Assembly (NCBI GenBank): GCA_000436795.1
Contig: HF993210.1
Coordinates: 1-31,730, forward strand
Length of the DNA: 31,730 nucleotides
Reading direction: 5' to 3'
From: Bacteroides sp. CAG:1076
GTDB lineage: Bacteria; Bacteroidota; Bacteroidia; Bacteroidales; Bacteroidaceae
The notes beneath the pieces are model-generated. The model did not search any database. It was not told the origin of the DNA and saw nothing but the letters and a program-made list of their open reading frames with translations. The position numbers and the translations under genes are program-made. Each line of letters starts with the position of its first letter. The stretch's first letter is position 1. Shown piece by piece: positions 8,394-15,827 of the stretch.

Positions 8394-10183
8394 TCGGCTA
8401 TATATTTCTTTTGAGCAATCTTTTGTTTTAAACGTTTCTTTTCTTTTTCTGTAGGCGGAGTAGAGCCATCTTCGGGAGTTTCATTCATCGCATCAGCTTT
8501 CTTCCAGTATTCCAAAGCCTTATCCTTCTCACCCAACATATAATAGATATCGCCTGCATGCTCCACAATCGTACGACTTTCATCTCCTTTATTACGCAAA
8601 GCCTGTTCAATATAGATACGTGCCTCGGTATATCTTCCTTTTTCGAACAAAATCCATGCATAGGTATCAAGATAAGTTTCATTATCCGGCTCAGCCTTCA
8701 CGGTACGATAACTCATTTCTTCGGCCTTATCCAAATCCTTCCGCTCAACGGAAAGGAAATAAGCATAATTGTTCAACGTACCGATATTATCCGGATTGTA
8801 TACTAACGAAGAATCATAAGCAGCATATGCCTCAGCATGCATTTCCTTTGAATGATATAAATCACCCAGTATAGCATAAAAGTCAGAAACAATATTTTTA
8901 TCACTCTTTTCATTTATCTGCTTTACACCTTTAGTGAATACATCCAAAGCCTCATCGGTTTCTCCTTTCTGATGATAGGCAATTCCCAAATAATAATAGA
9001 ACTCAAGCGACTCCGGATTATATTCCAGTGCAGGTTTGGCTATTTGAATTACATCATCCAAATCATTGTCACGTATGGCATAACTCAGCAGTTGAAGACG
9101 TGCCGGCTTGTTTTCCGGATCAAGTGCCAATATCTGATGCAATACAGGCACAGCTTCTTTTTCCATTTTTTTCGTCAGCAGATACTGTGCACACAGCATC
9201 GCCAGGTCAGCATTCTGCTGCGGACGCTTCAAGATATTCTGAAACAAAGAAACAATCTGCGTGCTATCCTTGGAGCCTTGTTCCGACTGAAGGATAAGCT
9301 GACGCATAATTTCCATCTTGGTATCCGACTGCACATCATCATTCAGCAAAATCGTATCAAGTTGTGCTTGATATAAACTATCCTGCCCCGTTTTCTGATA
9401 ATAAGAAGCCATCGAGATCAACGCCGGAGCATATCCGGGCTCTTCTTTCAAGATACGCTGATAAACGCCAAGCGCTTCCTGAGGCTTGTCGTTATTCAGA
9501 TAGACATCTCCCAAGATTGTCTGGTAACGCATGTCGTAAGGATATTCTTTCGACAAGCTTTCTATTTCTGTAAAAGCCTTCTCCTGATCACCCAGTAATA
9601 AAAACATACGGAATTTTTCCATACTAATCTGTTCCGACTTCCCATCCAGTTCTTCCAAGCGATTCAACGTATTAATAACCTGCTGATAGCTTTTGGCCTG
9701 ATTATATAAATCAATTAACGACATCAGCGGCTCCAGACGCGACGGAAACTGGTCCGCCATGTTTTCATAAACCGCAATAGCCTTCGGAATATCCCGTTTC
9801 CGTTCGTAATAAGAAGCCAGTGTCTGCTTATACCAGAAATTAGATTCATCAGAAGAAACAGCCTGTTTCAAAGCCTGTTCTCCTTTGGTTTCCTGCCCCA
9901 GATACATGTAAAACTGCGAAAGCTCGTATAGAGCAGCTCCCGAAGCCGGATAAATATCCAGACAATGTTGATACAACTCGTACGCTGCATCGAAATCACC
10001 TTTCTGTTTCATACGAACAGCTTCAAGAAAATAATAGTCGTACTTCCGCCGCTGTTCAGGAGTAAGCGGATCCTTTTGTGCGACAGCCTGCTGCTGCTTT
10101 TGTTTCATCTGCTTGCCAGAAGTTCCGCAAGCAGCCACAATCACCATCATGCAAGCCGATATGATATAAATTAATTTTCGCAT
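8390..10183 (-). CDS. Tetratricopeptide-repeat lipoprotein
   Basis: A 597-residue protein with a lipoprotein signal (hydrophobic segment to VIVAAC, Cys19). The rest is a chain of TPR units, seen as recurring A..Y..A/G...P patterns such as GDFDAAYELYQHCLDIYPAS, NDKPQEALGVYQRILKEEPG, KGETDEALDVFTKGV, AYAAYDSSLVYNPDN and EKDKALEYWKKADAM. The TPR solenoid spans roughly residues 45-575, with a charged Lys/Glu-rich C-terminus. TPRs mediate protein-protein contact, so this is probably a scaffold on the periplasmic side of the envelope. It sits 41 bp after dut and overlaps the DUF4292 gene by 4 bp. The partner is unknown. Confidence 0.9.
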   Translation of the reverse strand: MRKLIYIISACMMVIVAACGTSGKQMKQKQQQAVAQKDPLTPEQRRKYDYYFLEAVRMKQKGDFDAAYELYQHCLDIYPASGAALYELSQFYMYLGQETKGEQALKQAVSSDESNFWYKQTLASYYERKRDIPKAIAVYENMADQFPSRLEPLMSLIDLYNQAKSYQQVINTLNRLEELDGKSEQISMEKFRMFLLLGDQEKAFTEIESLSKEYPYDMRYQTILGDVYLNNDKPQEALGVYQRILKEEPGYAPALISMASYYQKTGQDSLYQAQLDTILLNDDVQSDTKMEIMRQLILQSEQGSKDSTQIVSLFQNILKRPQQNADLAMLCAQYLLTKKMEKEAVPVLHQILALDPENKPARLQLLSYAIRDNDLDDVIQIAKPALEYNPESLEFYYYLGIAYHQKGETDEALDVFTKGVKQINEKSDKNIVSDFYAILGDLYHSKEMHAEAYAAYDSSLVYNPDNIGTLNNYAYFLSVERKDLDKAEEMSYRTVKAEPDNETYLDTYAWILFEKGRYTEARIYIEQALRNKGDESRTIVEHAGDIYYMLGEKDKALEYWKKADAMNETPEDGSTPPTEKEKKRLKQKIAQKKYIAE

Positions 10184-10224
10184 ACCGATGAAAATTTTAG
10201 ATAAAGGAATACGGACACGCTTCG

Positions 10225-10659
10225 TTATTTTACTCCTGTATGTCCGAAGCCACCAGCTCCACGCTCAGTATCTTCCAACACTTCCACCTCCTGCCATTCG
10301 GCCTGTTCATAACGAGCAATTACCATTTGTGCAATGCGTTCACCATCTTCTATCACAAAATCCTCAGTAGAAAGGTTAACTACAATAACACCAATTTCAC
10401 CACGATAATCAGCATCAATCGTACCTGGTGTATTCAAAAGCGTAATTCCTTTTTTCAGAGCCAGTCCGCTTCGGGGACGTATCTGCGCTTCAAATCCTTC
10501 GGGCAAAGCTATATATAATCCGGTAGGCACAAGACAACGCTGCAAAGGTTTCAATACTATAGGCTCATTCAGGTTCGCGCGCAAATCCATCCCTGCCGAG
10601 CTACTTGTAGCATACTGGGGTAATGCATGTTTCGACTTATTGATAATCTGTACTTTCAT
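10225..10659 (-). CDS. dut: dUTP diphosphatase (dUTPase)
   Basis: Hydrolyses dUTP to dUMP and PPi, keeping uracil out of DNA and feeding dTMP synthesis. The 144-residue length is standard for the trimeric enzyme. All five family motifs can be read: [38 protein letters not shown] with the catalytic Asp, [13 protein letters not shown], and the C-terminal P-loop-like [10 protein letters not shown] that closes over the nucleotide. First gene of the minus-strand envelope operon and divergent from the dGTPase gene. The enzyme is complete. Confidence 0.97.
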   Translation of the reverse strand: MKVQIINKSKHALPQYATSSSAGMDLRANLNEPIVLKPLQRCLVPTGLYIALPEGFEAQIRPRSGLALKKGITLLNTPGTIDADYRGEIGVIVVNLSTEDFVIEDGERIAQMVIARYEQAEWQEVEVLEDTERGAGGFGHTGVK

Positions 10660-10803
10660 TTTACGGTCATTTTAATTGTGCGAAGTTAAACATTTCGGGG
10701 GACTTACTATTTATGTTTACCATTTTTTATAAAAACAAATCTTTTATCAGACAAAATCGTCCCTTTTTCTCACCCGGCTATCCGTTTTTCCAGCGATTTT
10801 ACC

Positions 10804-10811
10804 TAAGTTTG
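10804..10811 (+). promoter_or_regulatory. -7 element of dgt
   Basis: TAAGTTTG followed by C is a perfect TAnnTTTG match 19 bp before the ATG at 10831, leaving a 5' leader of only about a dozen bases. A -33 TTTG at proper spacing is not clear, though a T-run lies at 10785-10789. Confidence 0.6.
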
Positions 10812-10830
10812 CAAAAAACTGTAACCAACC

Positions 10831-12162
10831 ATGAACTGGAACCAACTCATATCGAACAAGCGTTTCGGACTGGAAGCTTTGCATGAAACCAGAAAGGAAG
10901 ACAGAACCGAATTTCAACGTGATTACGACCGGTTGATTTTCTCTGCCCCTTTCCGCCGCCTGCAGAACAAGACTCAGGTATTTCCGTTGCCCGGAAGTAT
11001 TTTCGTCCACAACCGTCTGACTCATAGTCTGGAAGTTTCCTGTGTAGGACGTTCACTGGGAAACGATGTTGCCATGCGCCTCTTACAAAAACATCCGGAA
11101 TTATCAGATTCACACTTGTCGGAAATCGGCGCCATTGTTTCCGCCGCCTGCCTGGCACACGACCTTGGCAACCCTCCTTTCGGGCATTCGGGAGAGAAAG
11201 CCATTGGCACCTATTTCTCCGAAGGGAAAGGACTCGCACTGAAACCTTTTTTATCGGAAGCTGAATGGGAGGACTTGACTCACTTCGAAGGAAACGCAAA
11301 TGCCTTCCGTCTGCTGACGCATCAATTTCAAGGAAGACGGCCGGGAGGATTTGTCATGACGTATTCTACTCTTGCCTCTATTGTCAAATACCCGTATTCA
11401 TCACGACTGGCAGGGAAAAAGCAGAAATTCGGTTTCTTTCTGAGCGAAGAAACAGACTACAAGCGAATCGCAGACGAGCTCGGCATTATCAAGCTGAGTA
11501 AAGACGGCGAACCGGTACGCTATGCACGCCATCCGCTGGTATATCTGGTAGAAGCAGCCGACGACATCTGCTATCAGATGATGGACATAGAAGATGCTCA
11601 CAAACTGAAGATTCTGACGACTCAAGAAACAAAAGAACTATATTCACAGTTTTTTACGGAAGCCCGAAAAAAACGTATCAATGAAATCTGTCAGTTGGTT
11701 ACAGACACCAACGAACAGATAGCCTATCTGCGCACATCTGCCATAGGCGTACTGATACAAGCATGCACACAAGTCTTTGTCGAAAACGAAGAACAGATTC
11801 TTTCCGGCACTTTCGAGGGGCCTCTTATCAAACACATGGATGAACCGATACGAAAAGCATATGCAAATTGCTCAAAGACAGCCTTCGCAAAAATTTATTG
11901 TTCAAAAGACGTTCTTGACATCGAGCTTGCCGGTTATCAAGTCATTACGACCTTAATCGACCTGATGATAGAAGCAGTCAGATACCCCGACAAGGCTTAT
12001 TCCAAGTTACTCATCAACCGCGTATCGAAACAATACGAAGTACAGGCACCTACCTTATACGGGAAAATACAAGCCGTACTCGATTACATTTCAGGCATGA
12101 CCGACGTATATGCACTCGATTTATACCGCAAGATAAACGGAAACAGCCTGCCTGCCGTTTAA
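10831..12162 (+). CDS. dgt: Deoxyguanosinetriphosphate triphosphohydrolase (dGTPase)
   Basis: A 443-residue HD-domain phosphohydrolase that removes triphosphate from dGTP (or other dNTPs) to give the nucleoside. The N-terminal FRRLQNKTQVFPLPG, then HNRLTHSLEV (His65), HDLGNPPFGHSGE with the HD pair at 110-111, and AADDICYQMMDIED further on, make the metal site and the dGTPase signature. The C-terminal half is helical, as in the family. ATG at 10831 is well placed after a -7 element. The gene is transcribed away from dut and converges on glsB. Whether the cell uses it against dGTP specifically, or as an allosteric dNTPase, cannot be told here. Confidence 0.95.
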   Translation: MNWNQLISNKRFGLEALHETRKEDRTEFQRDYDRLIFSAPFRRLQNKTQVFPLPGSIFVHNRLTHSLEVSCVGRSLGNDVAMRLLQKHPELSDSHLSEIGAIVSAACLAHDLGNPPFGHSGEKAIGTYFSEGKGLALKPFLSEAEWEDLTHFEGNANAFRLLTHQFQGRRPGGFVMTYSTLASIVKYPYSSRLAGKKQKFGFFLSEETDYKRIADELGIIKLSKDGEPVRYARHPLVYLVEAADDICYQMMDIEDAHKLKILTTQETKELYSQFFTEARKKRINEICQLVTDTNEQIAYLRTSAIGVLIQACTQVFVENEEQILSGTFEGPLIKHMDEPIRKAYANCSKTAFAKIYCSKDVLDIELAGYQVITTLIDLMIEAVRYPDKAYSKLLINRVSKQYEVQAPTLYGKIQAVLDYISGMTDVYALDLYRKINGNSLPAV

Positions 12163-12173
12163 AACAACAATAA

Positions 12174-12224
12174 AGCCGATTCCATATATCTGTTCCAAAT
12201 GGAACGTCATATATGGAACCGGCT
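12174..12224. terminator. Shared hairpin terminator between dgt and glsB
   Basis: Arms AGCCGATTCCATATAT... and ...ATATATGGAACCGGCT pair over about 23 bp with one mismatch and a small internal loop, with TTCCA/TGGAA at the tip. The two genes converge here with 82 bp between their stops. T-rich sequence follows on the plus side and a TTGTTGTTTT run on the minus side, so it can serve both. Confidence 0.8.
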
Positions 12225-12244
12225 CTTAATTTATTTGATCAAAA

Positions 12245-13234
12245 TCAGATTGAACTTTTTGAAACCACCGGATTAGCACCAGAAGTGATTTGAAGCGCCT
12301 CCGGATGTTCCTTGATATACGATTCGATGTGACGAATACGTTTCTCTTCCAGAATTTCATCCACGGCAATCAGGATACCGGTTTCCTCCACATCACCAAA
12401 GCCGTCGTTGATAGCTGTACCAAACATACGCATGGTAGGCGACAAGCTCATGTAAGCATTTACCAAAGGAGGTATATTATAACCCAGTTTACGCACTTCT
12501 GAATTCAACACCTTATAATCATCCTTGAACGTATCGTAACAGAATAATTTTTCCAAGACAGCCGGGTCTGTTTCAATTTCCAGCGGAACCATCGGAGTAA
12601 TCAAACCGTCCTTGTCGGAGAAATGCTTATTCAGGAAAAAGAGAATCATATCACGTCCAAAACGATTGTAACTGGGATACATCGTCATCTTGCCAAAAAA
12701 ATATTTAACATTCGACTTAACCACCGTCAAGGCACCCAGACCATCCCACAGATTATCGAGCGCAAACAGTCCCTTCGAACCCGCACGGGTTGACTGATAT
12801 TCCAGTGTAACAAACGAACGTCCCAATTCAATAGTCGTAGGAAGATATTCTTTCAGGAATTTTTCTGAAAAATTGAACATATGAGCAGTAGCCAGCACAG
12901 GTTTTCCCTGCTTGTCGAACTCTACCTCATCTCCCAATATATAACGATAACCTCCAAGAATTTCTTCCGCATCCGGATTCCAGACCACCAGTTGCTGGTA
13001 AGGATTTTCCATTAAGTCATATTCATCCAGGTCTAATGCTTTCCCAGTTCCACCTCCGGCAGCACGGAAAGCTATCTCACGCAAACGGCCAATCTCCTTC
13101 AGCACATTAGGAGCATTCTTCCAGTTTACGATATAGATTTCGTTATGGCTTTTATTAGTCGACCTCAAACGCCTTTCAGCGGTCAGTTCCGACTTAAGTA
13201 ACTCTCTGTCAATAGGTGCAATAATATCTTCCAT
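12245..13234 (-). CDS. glsB: GNAT/hemolysin-family N-acyltransferase, probable glycine-lipid GlsB
   Basis: A 329-residue protein of the GNAT-like N-acyltransferase family that includes OlsB. Motifs seen: REIAFRAAGGGTGKALDLDEYD at about 52-73, EEILGGYRY at 90-98 and ELGRSFV at 136-142, which form the acyl-donor side of the fold. In Bacteroides the pair GlsB (N-acylates glycine with a 3-hydroxy fatty acid) and GlsA (O-acylates that product) makes glycine lipids. The acyltransferase gene 24 bp upstream fits GlsA, and the order and spacing fit the known pair. The substrate (glycine rather than ornithine or another amine) rests on this lineage knowledge and is not read from the sequence. Start ATG at 13234 (MEDIIAPIDREL). 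Confidence 0.82.
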   Translation of the reverse strand: MEDIIAPIDRELLKSELTAERRLRSTNKSHNEIYIVNWKNAPNVLKEIGRLREIAFRAAGGGTGKALDLDEYDLMENPYQQLVVWNPDAEEILGGYRYILGDEVEFDKQGKPVLATAHMFNFSEKFLKEYLPTTIELGRSFVTLEYQSTRAGSKGLFALDNLWDGLGALTVVKSNVKYFFGKMTMYPSYNRFGRDMILFFLNKHFSDKDGLITPMVPLEIETDPAVLEKLFCYDTFKDDYKVLNSEVRKLGYNIPPLVNAYMSLSPTMRMFGTAINDGFGDVEETGILIAVDEILEEKRIRHIESYIKEHPEALQITSGANPVVSKSSI

Positions 13235-13258
13235 ATATGTAATTAAAATCTTCCTAAA

Positions 13259-14077
13259 TTACAGTTTATAGACCAAATCTCTGACATATTCTGCCCACTC
13301 GGCCGGAGATTTGGATTTATCGAATGCATGCCAGGGTATAGGCTTCCCGATGGTTACCCGAAACGTTTTATGACGGTTCTTGAACATTTCGTCTGCCAGA
13401 TACAACATGGCTATATTAAATTTTATTCCAAAGAGCTTACAAGCGTTGGCAAGATTATAGAAAAAATTGGAGTTCCGCCCTTCAAAATGTATAGGCACTA
13501 CATAGCGCTGGGTTTCAATACTCTTGGTAATAAACGTTTTCTTCCACGCTAAATCTTTGATAACACCATGCTGACGGCGGGAACATATGCCGGCAGGAAA
13601 CATTATGATGTGGCTGTCGGAGCGGAATCCCTCTTCTACCATTCTGGGAAAATCGCGCGACTGCGATCCGGTCTTGTTGATAGGAATGCAGAGTGGAGCC
13701 AATCCATGCAGGTTCATCAGCAAATCGTTGACCAGATACTTGATGCGTCCGTTGTAGTGCGTTCCCAGCAAATACCCCAGTGCAACGCCGTCCTGACCGC
13801 CCAACGGATGGTTCGACACAAACGTGCACAGTCCGTCTTCTGGCAAATTCTCCAGCCCATGTACATCCAACTTTGCATCCAGAAAGCCCATACATGCAGC
13901 CAGAAAATCAACCCCGCTTTTATCTTTTACGCTTTTCAGGAAAGCATTAATCTCCTCCTGATGCACGATATGCTTCAGATAAGAAACAAAAAAGCGAGGA
14001 ATTCGCTTGGCTTTTTTCCCAGCCTTCTCCTTCAAGATTTTATCAATGTCTATTAAAAAAATCGAATCGCTAGCCAT
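13259..14077 (-). CDS. glsA: PlsC-like acyltransferase, probable glycine-lipid GlsA
   Basis: About 272 residues. The acyltransferase motif appears as SNHPLGGQDG (residues ~88-97), the variant seen in hemolysin/ornithine-lipid-type acyltransferases and distinct from the NHxxxxD of classic PlsC. LCIPINKTGSQSRDFPRM and IIMFPAGICSRRQHG make the later phosphate/acyl-binding motifs. It should put the second (ester-linked) fatty acid on the lyso-lipid produced by GlsB at the inner membrane. I chose ATG at 14077 (MASDSIFLID); an in-frame GTG at 14089 would add four residues and cannot be excluded. A consensus -7 element lies 24 bp upstream of the ATG. First gene of the two-gene unit. Confidence 0.82.
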   Translation of the reverse strand: MASDSIFLIDIDKILKEKAGKKAKRIPRFFVSYLKHIVHQEEINAFLKSVKDKSGVDFLAACMGFLDAKLDVHGLENLPEDGLCTFVSNHPLGGQDGVALGYLLGTHYNGRIKYLVNDLLMNLHGLAPLCIPINKTGSQSRDFPRMVEEGFRSDSHIIMFPAGICSRRQHGVIKDLAWKKTFITKSIETQRYVVPIHFEGRNSNFFYNLANACKLFGIKFNIAMLYLADEMFKNRHKTFRVTIGKPIPWHAFDKSKSPAEWAEYVRDLVYKL

Positions 14078-14100
14078 TATTTCATTCACACATTTCTTTG

Positions 14101-14108
14101 CAAATGTA
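14101..14108 (-). promoter_or_regulatory. -7 element of glsA
   Basis: Minus strand TACATTTG (followed by C) matches TAnnTTTG exactly. The predicted transcript start, near 14094, lies just ahead of both candidate start codons (14089 GTG, 14077 ATG). Confidence 0.55.
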
Positions 14109-14303
14109 ATCTATCTTTCGTAATGTTGCTCACTTATATCGAAAAAATGTAACATCAAAGCCAGAAAAAAAGGACACAATGAATTAAAATGTAACAGAAT
14201 TGCACAATAAGGCAATTAAATGTGCAAATTTTCCTTTATTCCCCAGCGGATTTATAAAAAAGAAGCACTTACCACAAAACCAACGACTTAGAGTTTCACC
14301 TAA

Positions 14304-14384
14304 AATTTGTACAAATTCTTATTTTTTTTGTACAAATTTTCAAAAAACGTCAAGAGGTTTTTCAGAAAACTTCCCGACGTTTTT
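14304..14384 (+). repeat. Composite element copy A: two TTTGTACAAA palindromes 21 bp apart plus an ACGTC hairpin
   Basis: TTTGTACAAA occurs at 14306-14315 (inside the 14-bp perfect palindrome AATTTGTACAAATT, 14304-14317) and again at 14327-14336, start-to-start distance 21 bp. TTTTCA follows, then a long hairpin: AAAAAACGTC pairs with GACGTTTTTT, and within it GAGGTTTT pairs with AAAACTTC around the loop TCAG. A related copy lies at about 30223-30279. Function unknown. Confidence 0.8.
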
Positions 14385-14538
14385 TCACACCGCGGCGGTA
14401 TTTCACAATAATGCCTTTACCTGTTGATAACTTCCTCAAATATTTTCATAAAACTATACCCTTTAATTGTCGGGAAATATGTAATTTTACCAGCTCAATA
14501 TATATAAGGTGTAAACCTATTAAAGTAACAGCATAATA

Positions 14539-15453
14539 ATGAACGAAACAGAACAGATATATCACATACCAGTATTGCTGAACGAAAGCATCGAAGGCAT
14601 GAATCTTCACCCTGCAGGCATCTATGCCGACATGACATTCGGAGGCGGAGGACACTCAAAGGAGATTCTGCGCCGCATGGATGCAGACAGTCACCTATAC
14701 AGCTTCGACCAGGATGAAGACGCCGAAAAGAATATCGTCGATGACCCGCGCTTCACTTTCGTCCGAAGCAATTTCCGCTACCTTCATAACTTTCTCCGCT
14801 ATTACGGTGTGGAAGAAGTAGATGCTATACTTGCCGATCTGGGAGTTTCATCGCATCATTTCGACGACTCGGAACGCGGCTTTTCATTCCGCTTCGACGG
14901 CAATCTGGATATGCGCATGAACAAACGTGCCGGATTGACGGCTGCCGACATTGTAAACACTTACGAAGAAGAACGACTGGCTAATGTCTTTTATCTGTAC
15001 GGAGAGTTAAAAAACAGCCGCAAGCTGGCTTCGGTTCTGGTTAAAGCTCGTACACAGAAACAATTCGTTACTATCGGCGACTTCTTGGAAGTGATAAAGC
15101 CTTTGTTTGGAAGAGAGCGTGAGAAAAAAGAACTCGCCAAGGTCTTTCAGGCACTGCGCATAGAGGTCAACCAGGAAATGGAAGCACTGAAGGAGATGCT
15201 GTATGCGGCAACCGAAGCGCTAAAGCCCGGAGGACGGCTGGTAATCATTACTTATCATTCGCTGGAAGACCGCATCGTAAAGAATCTTATCAAGACAGGC
15301 AACGTGGAAGGTAAGGTAGAACAAGACTTCTACGGCAACGTGCAGAGTCCTTTCCGTGCGGTAAACAACAAGGTAATCGTTCCTTCGGACGAAGAAATAG
15401 CCCGAAACCCACGGTCACGAAGCGCAAAATTACGTATAGCAGAAAAGAAATAG
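14539..15453 (+). CDS. rsmH: 16S rRNA (cytosine1402-N4)-methyltransferase
   Basis: RsmH (MraW) uses S-adenosylmethionine to methylate N4 of C1402 in the 16S rRNA decoding site. The 304-residue length is typical. Seen: HIPVLLNESIEG at the N-terminus, the SAM-binding DMTFGGGGHSKEIL at ~31-44, ADLGVSSHHFDDSERGFSFR with the RsmH signature, and YHSLEDRIVKNL near residue 240. First gene of the dcw cluster here, and 8 bp before ftsL. It lies behind a 450-bp regulatory-looking region. Confidence 0.96.
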   Translation: MNETEQIYHIPVLLNESIEGMNLHPAGIYADMTFGGGGHSKEILRRMDADSHLYSFDQDEDAEKNIVDDPRFTFVRSNFRYLHNFLRYYGVEEVDAILADLGVSSHHFDDSERGFSFRFDGNLDMRMNKRAGLTAADIVNTYEEERLANVFYLYGELKNSRKLASVLVKARTQKQFVTIGDFLEVIKPLFGREREKKELAKVFQALRIEVNQEMEALKEMLYAATEALKPGGRLVIITYHSLEDRIVKNLIKTGNVEGKVEQDFYGNVQSPFRAVNNKVIVPSDEEIARNPRSRSAKLRIAEKK

Positions 15454-15461
15454 TTAAACTC

Positions 15462-15827
15462 ATGGAACAGCAAGATACAACATCACAACAACAAGGCTCT
15501 TCACATATTACACTGAAGAGTATTTTGGGAGGAGATATTCTGGCACACAGCTTCCTGAAAAGACAAGCAAACCTGCTTATCCTGATTGTCATTCTTACTA
15601 TCTTGTACATAGACAACCGCTATTCCAGCCAGCAGGAACTGATTGAAATAGACCGGCTGAAAAAGGAACTGACAGACATCAAATACGATGCGCTGACCAT
15701 TTCTTCCGAACTGACGGAACGAAGCCGCCAGTCGCGCATCGAAGAATATATAGCAACCGAAGGTACTCCGCTGCAAACAGCGGCAACTCCTCCTTATCTG
15801 ATTAAAAAAGAAGACGAAAAGAAATGA
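15462..15827 (+). CDS. ftsL: FtsL-like cell division protein
   Basis: A 121-residue bitopic membrane protein: polar N-terminal tail of ~36 residues, one membrane span at about 37-51 (NLLILIVILTILYI), then a periplasmic region with a leucine-zipper-like coiled coil (LIEIDRLKKELTDIKYDALTISSELTERSR). Size, topology and place between rsmH and ftsI are those of FtsL, which pairs with FtsB and FtsQ to hold FtsW-FtsI in the divisome. Sequence conservation in this family is very low, so the call rests mainly on topology and context. It overlaps ftsI by 4 bp. Confidence 0.85.
   Translation: MEQQDTTSQQQGSSHITLKSILGGDILAHSFLKRQANLLILIVILTILYIDNRYSSQQELIEIDRLKKELTDIKYDALTISSELTERSRQSRIEEYIATEGTPLQTAATPPYLIKKEDEKK

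Larger units (their letters stand above)
14090..14538. other. 450-bp divergent intergenic region between glsA and rsmH
   Basis: No gene is supported; in particular no mraZ, which often precedes rsmH. From left to right it holds the glsA -7 element, an 11-bp direct repeat AAAATGTAACA (14144-14154 and 14186-14196, 42 bp apart), an inverted repeat TTGCACA/TGTGCAA (14200-14206, 14221-14227), the paired TTTGTACAAA element with its hairpin (14304-14384), and a weak -7-like TAATTTTA at 14482-14489 that may serve rsmH. Confidence 0.7.

Noticed and set aside
14200..14427. 75-codon frame between glsA and rsmH as a possible mraZ remnant
   Set aside because: The translated residues show no MraZ motif and the frame crosses the palindrome/hairpin element.
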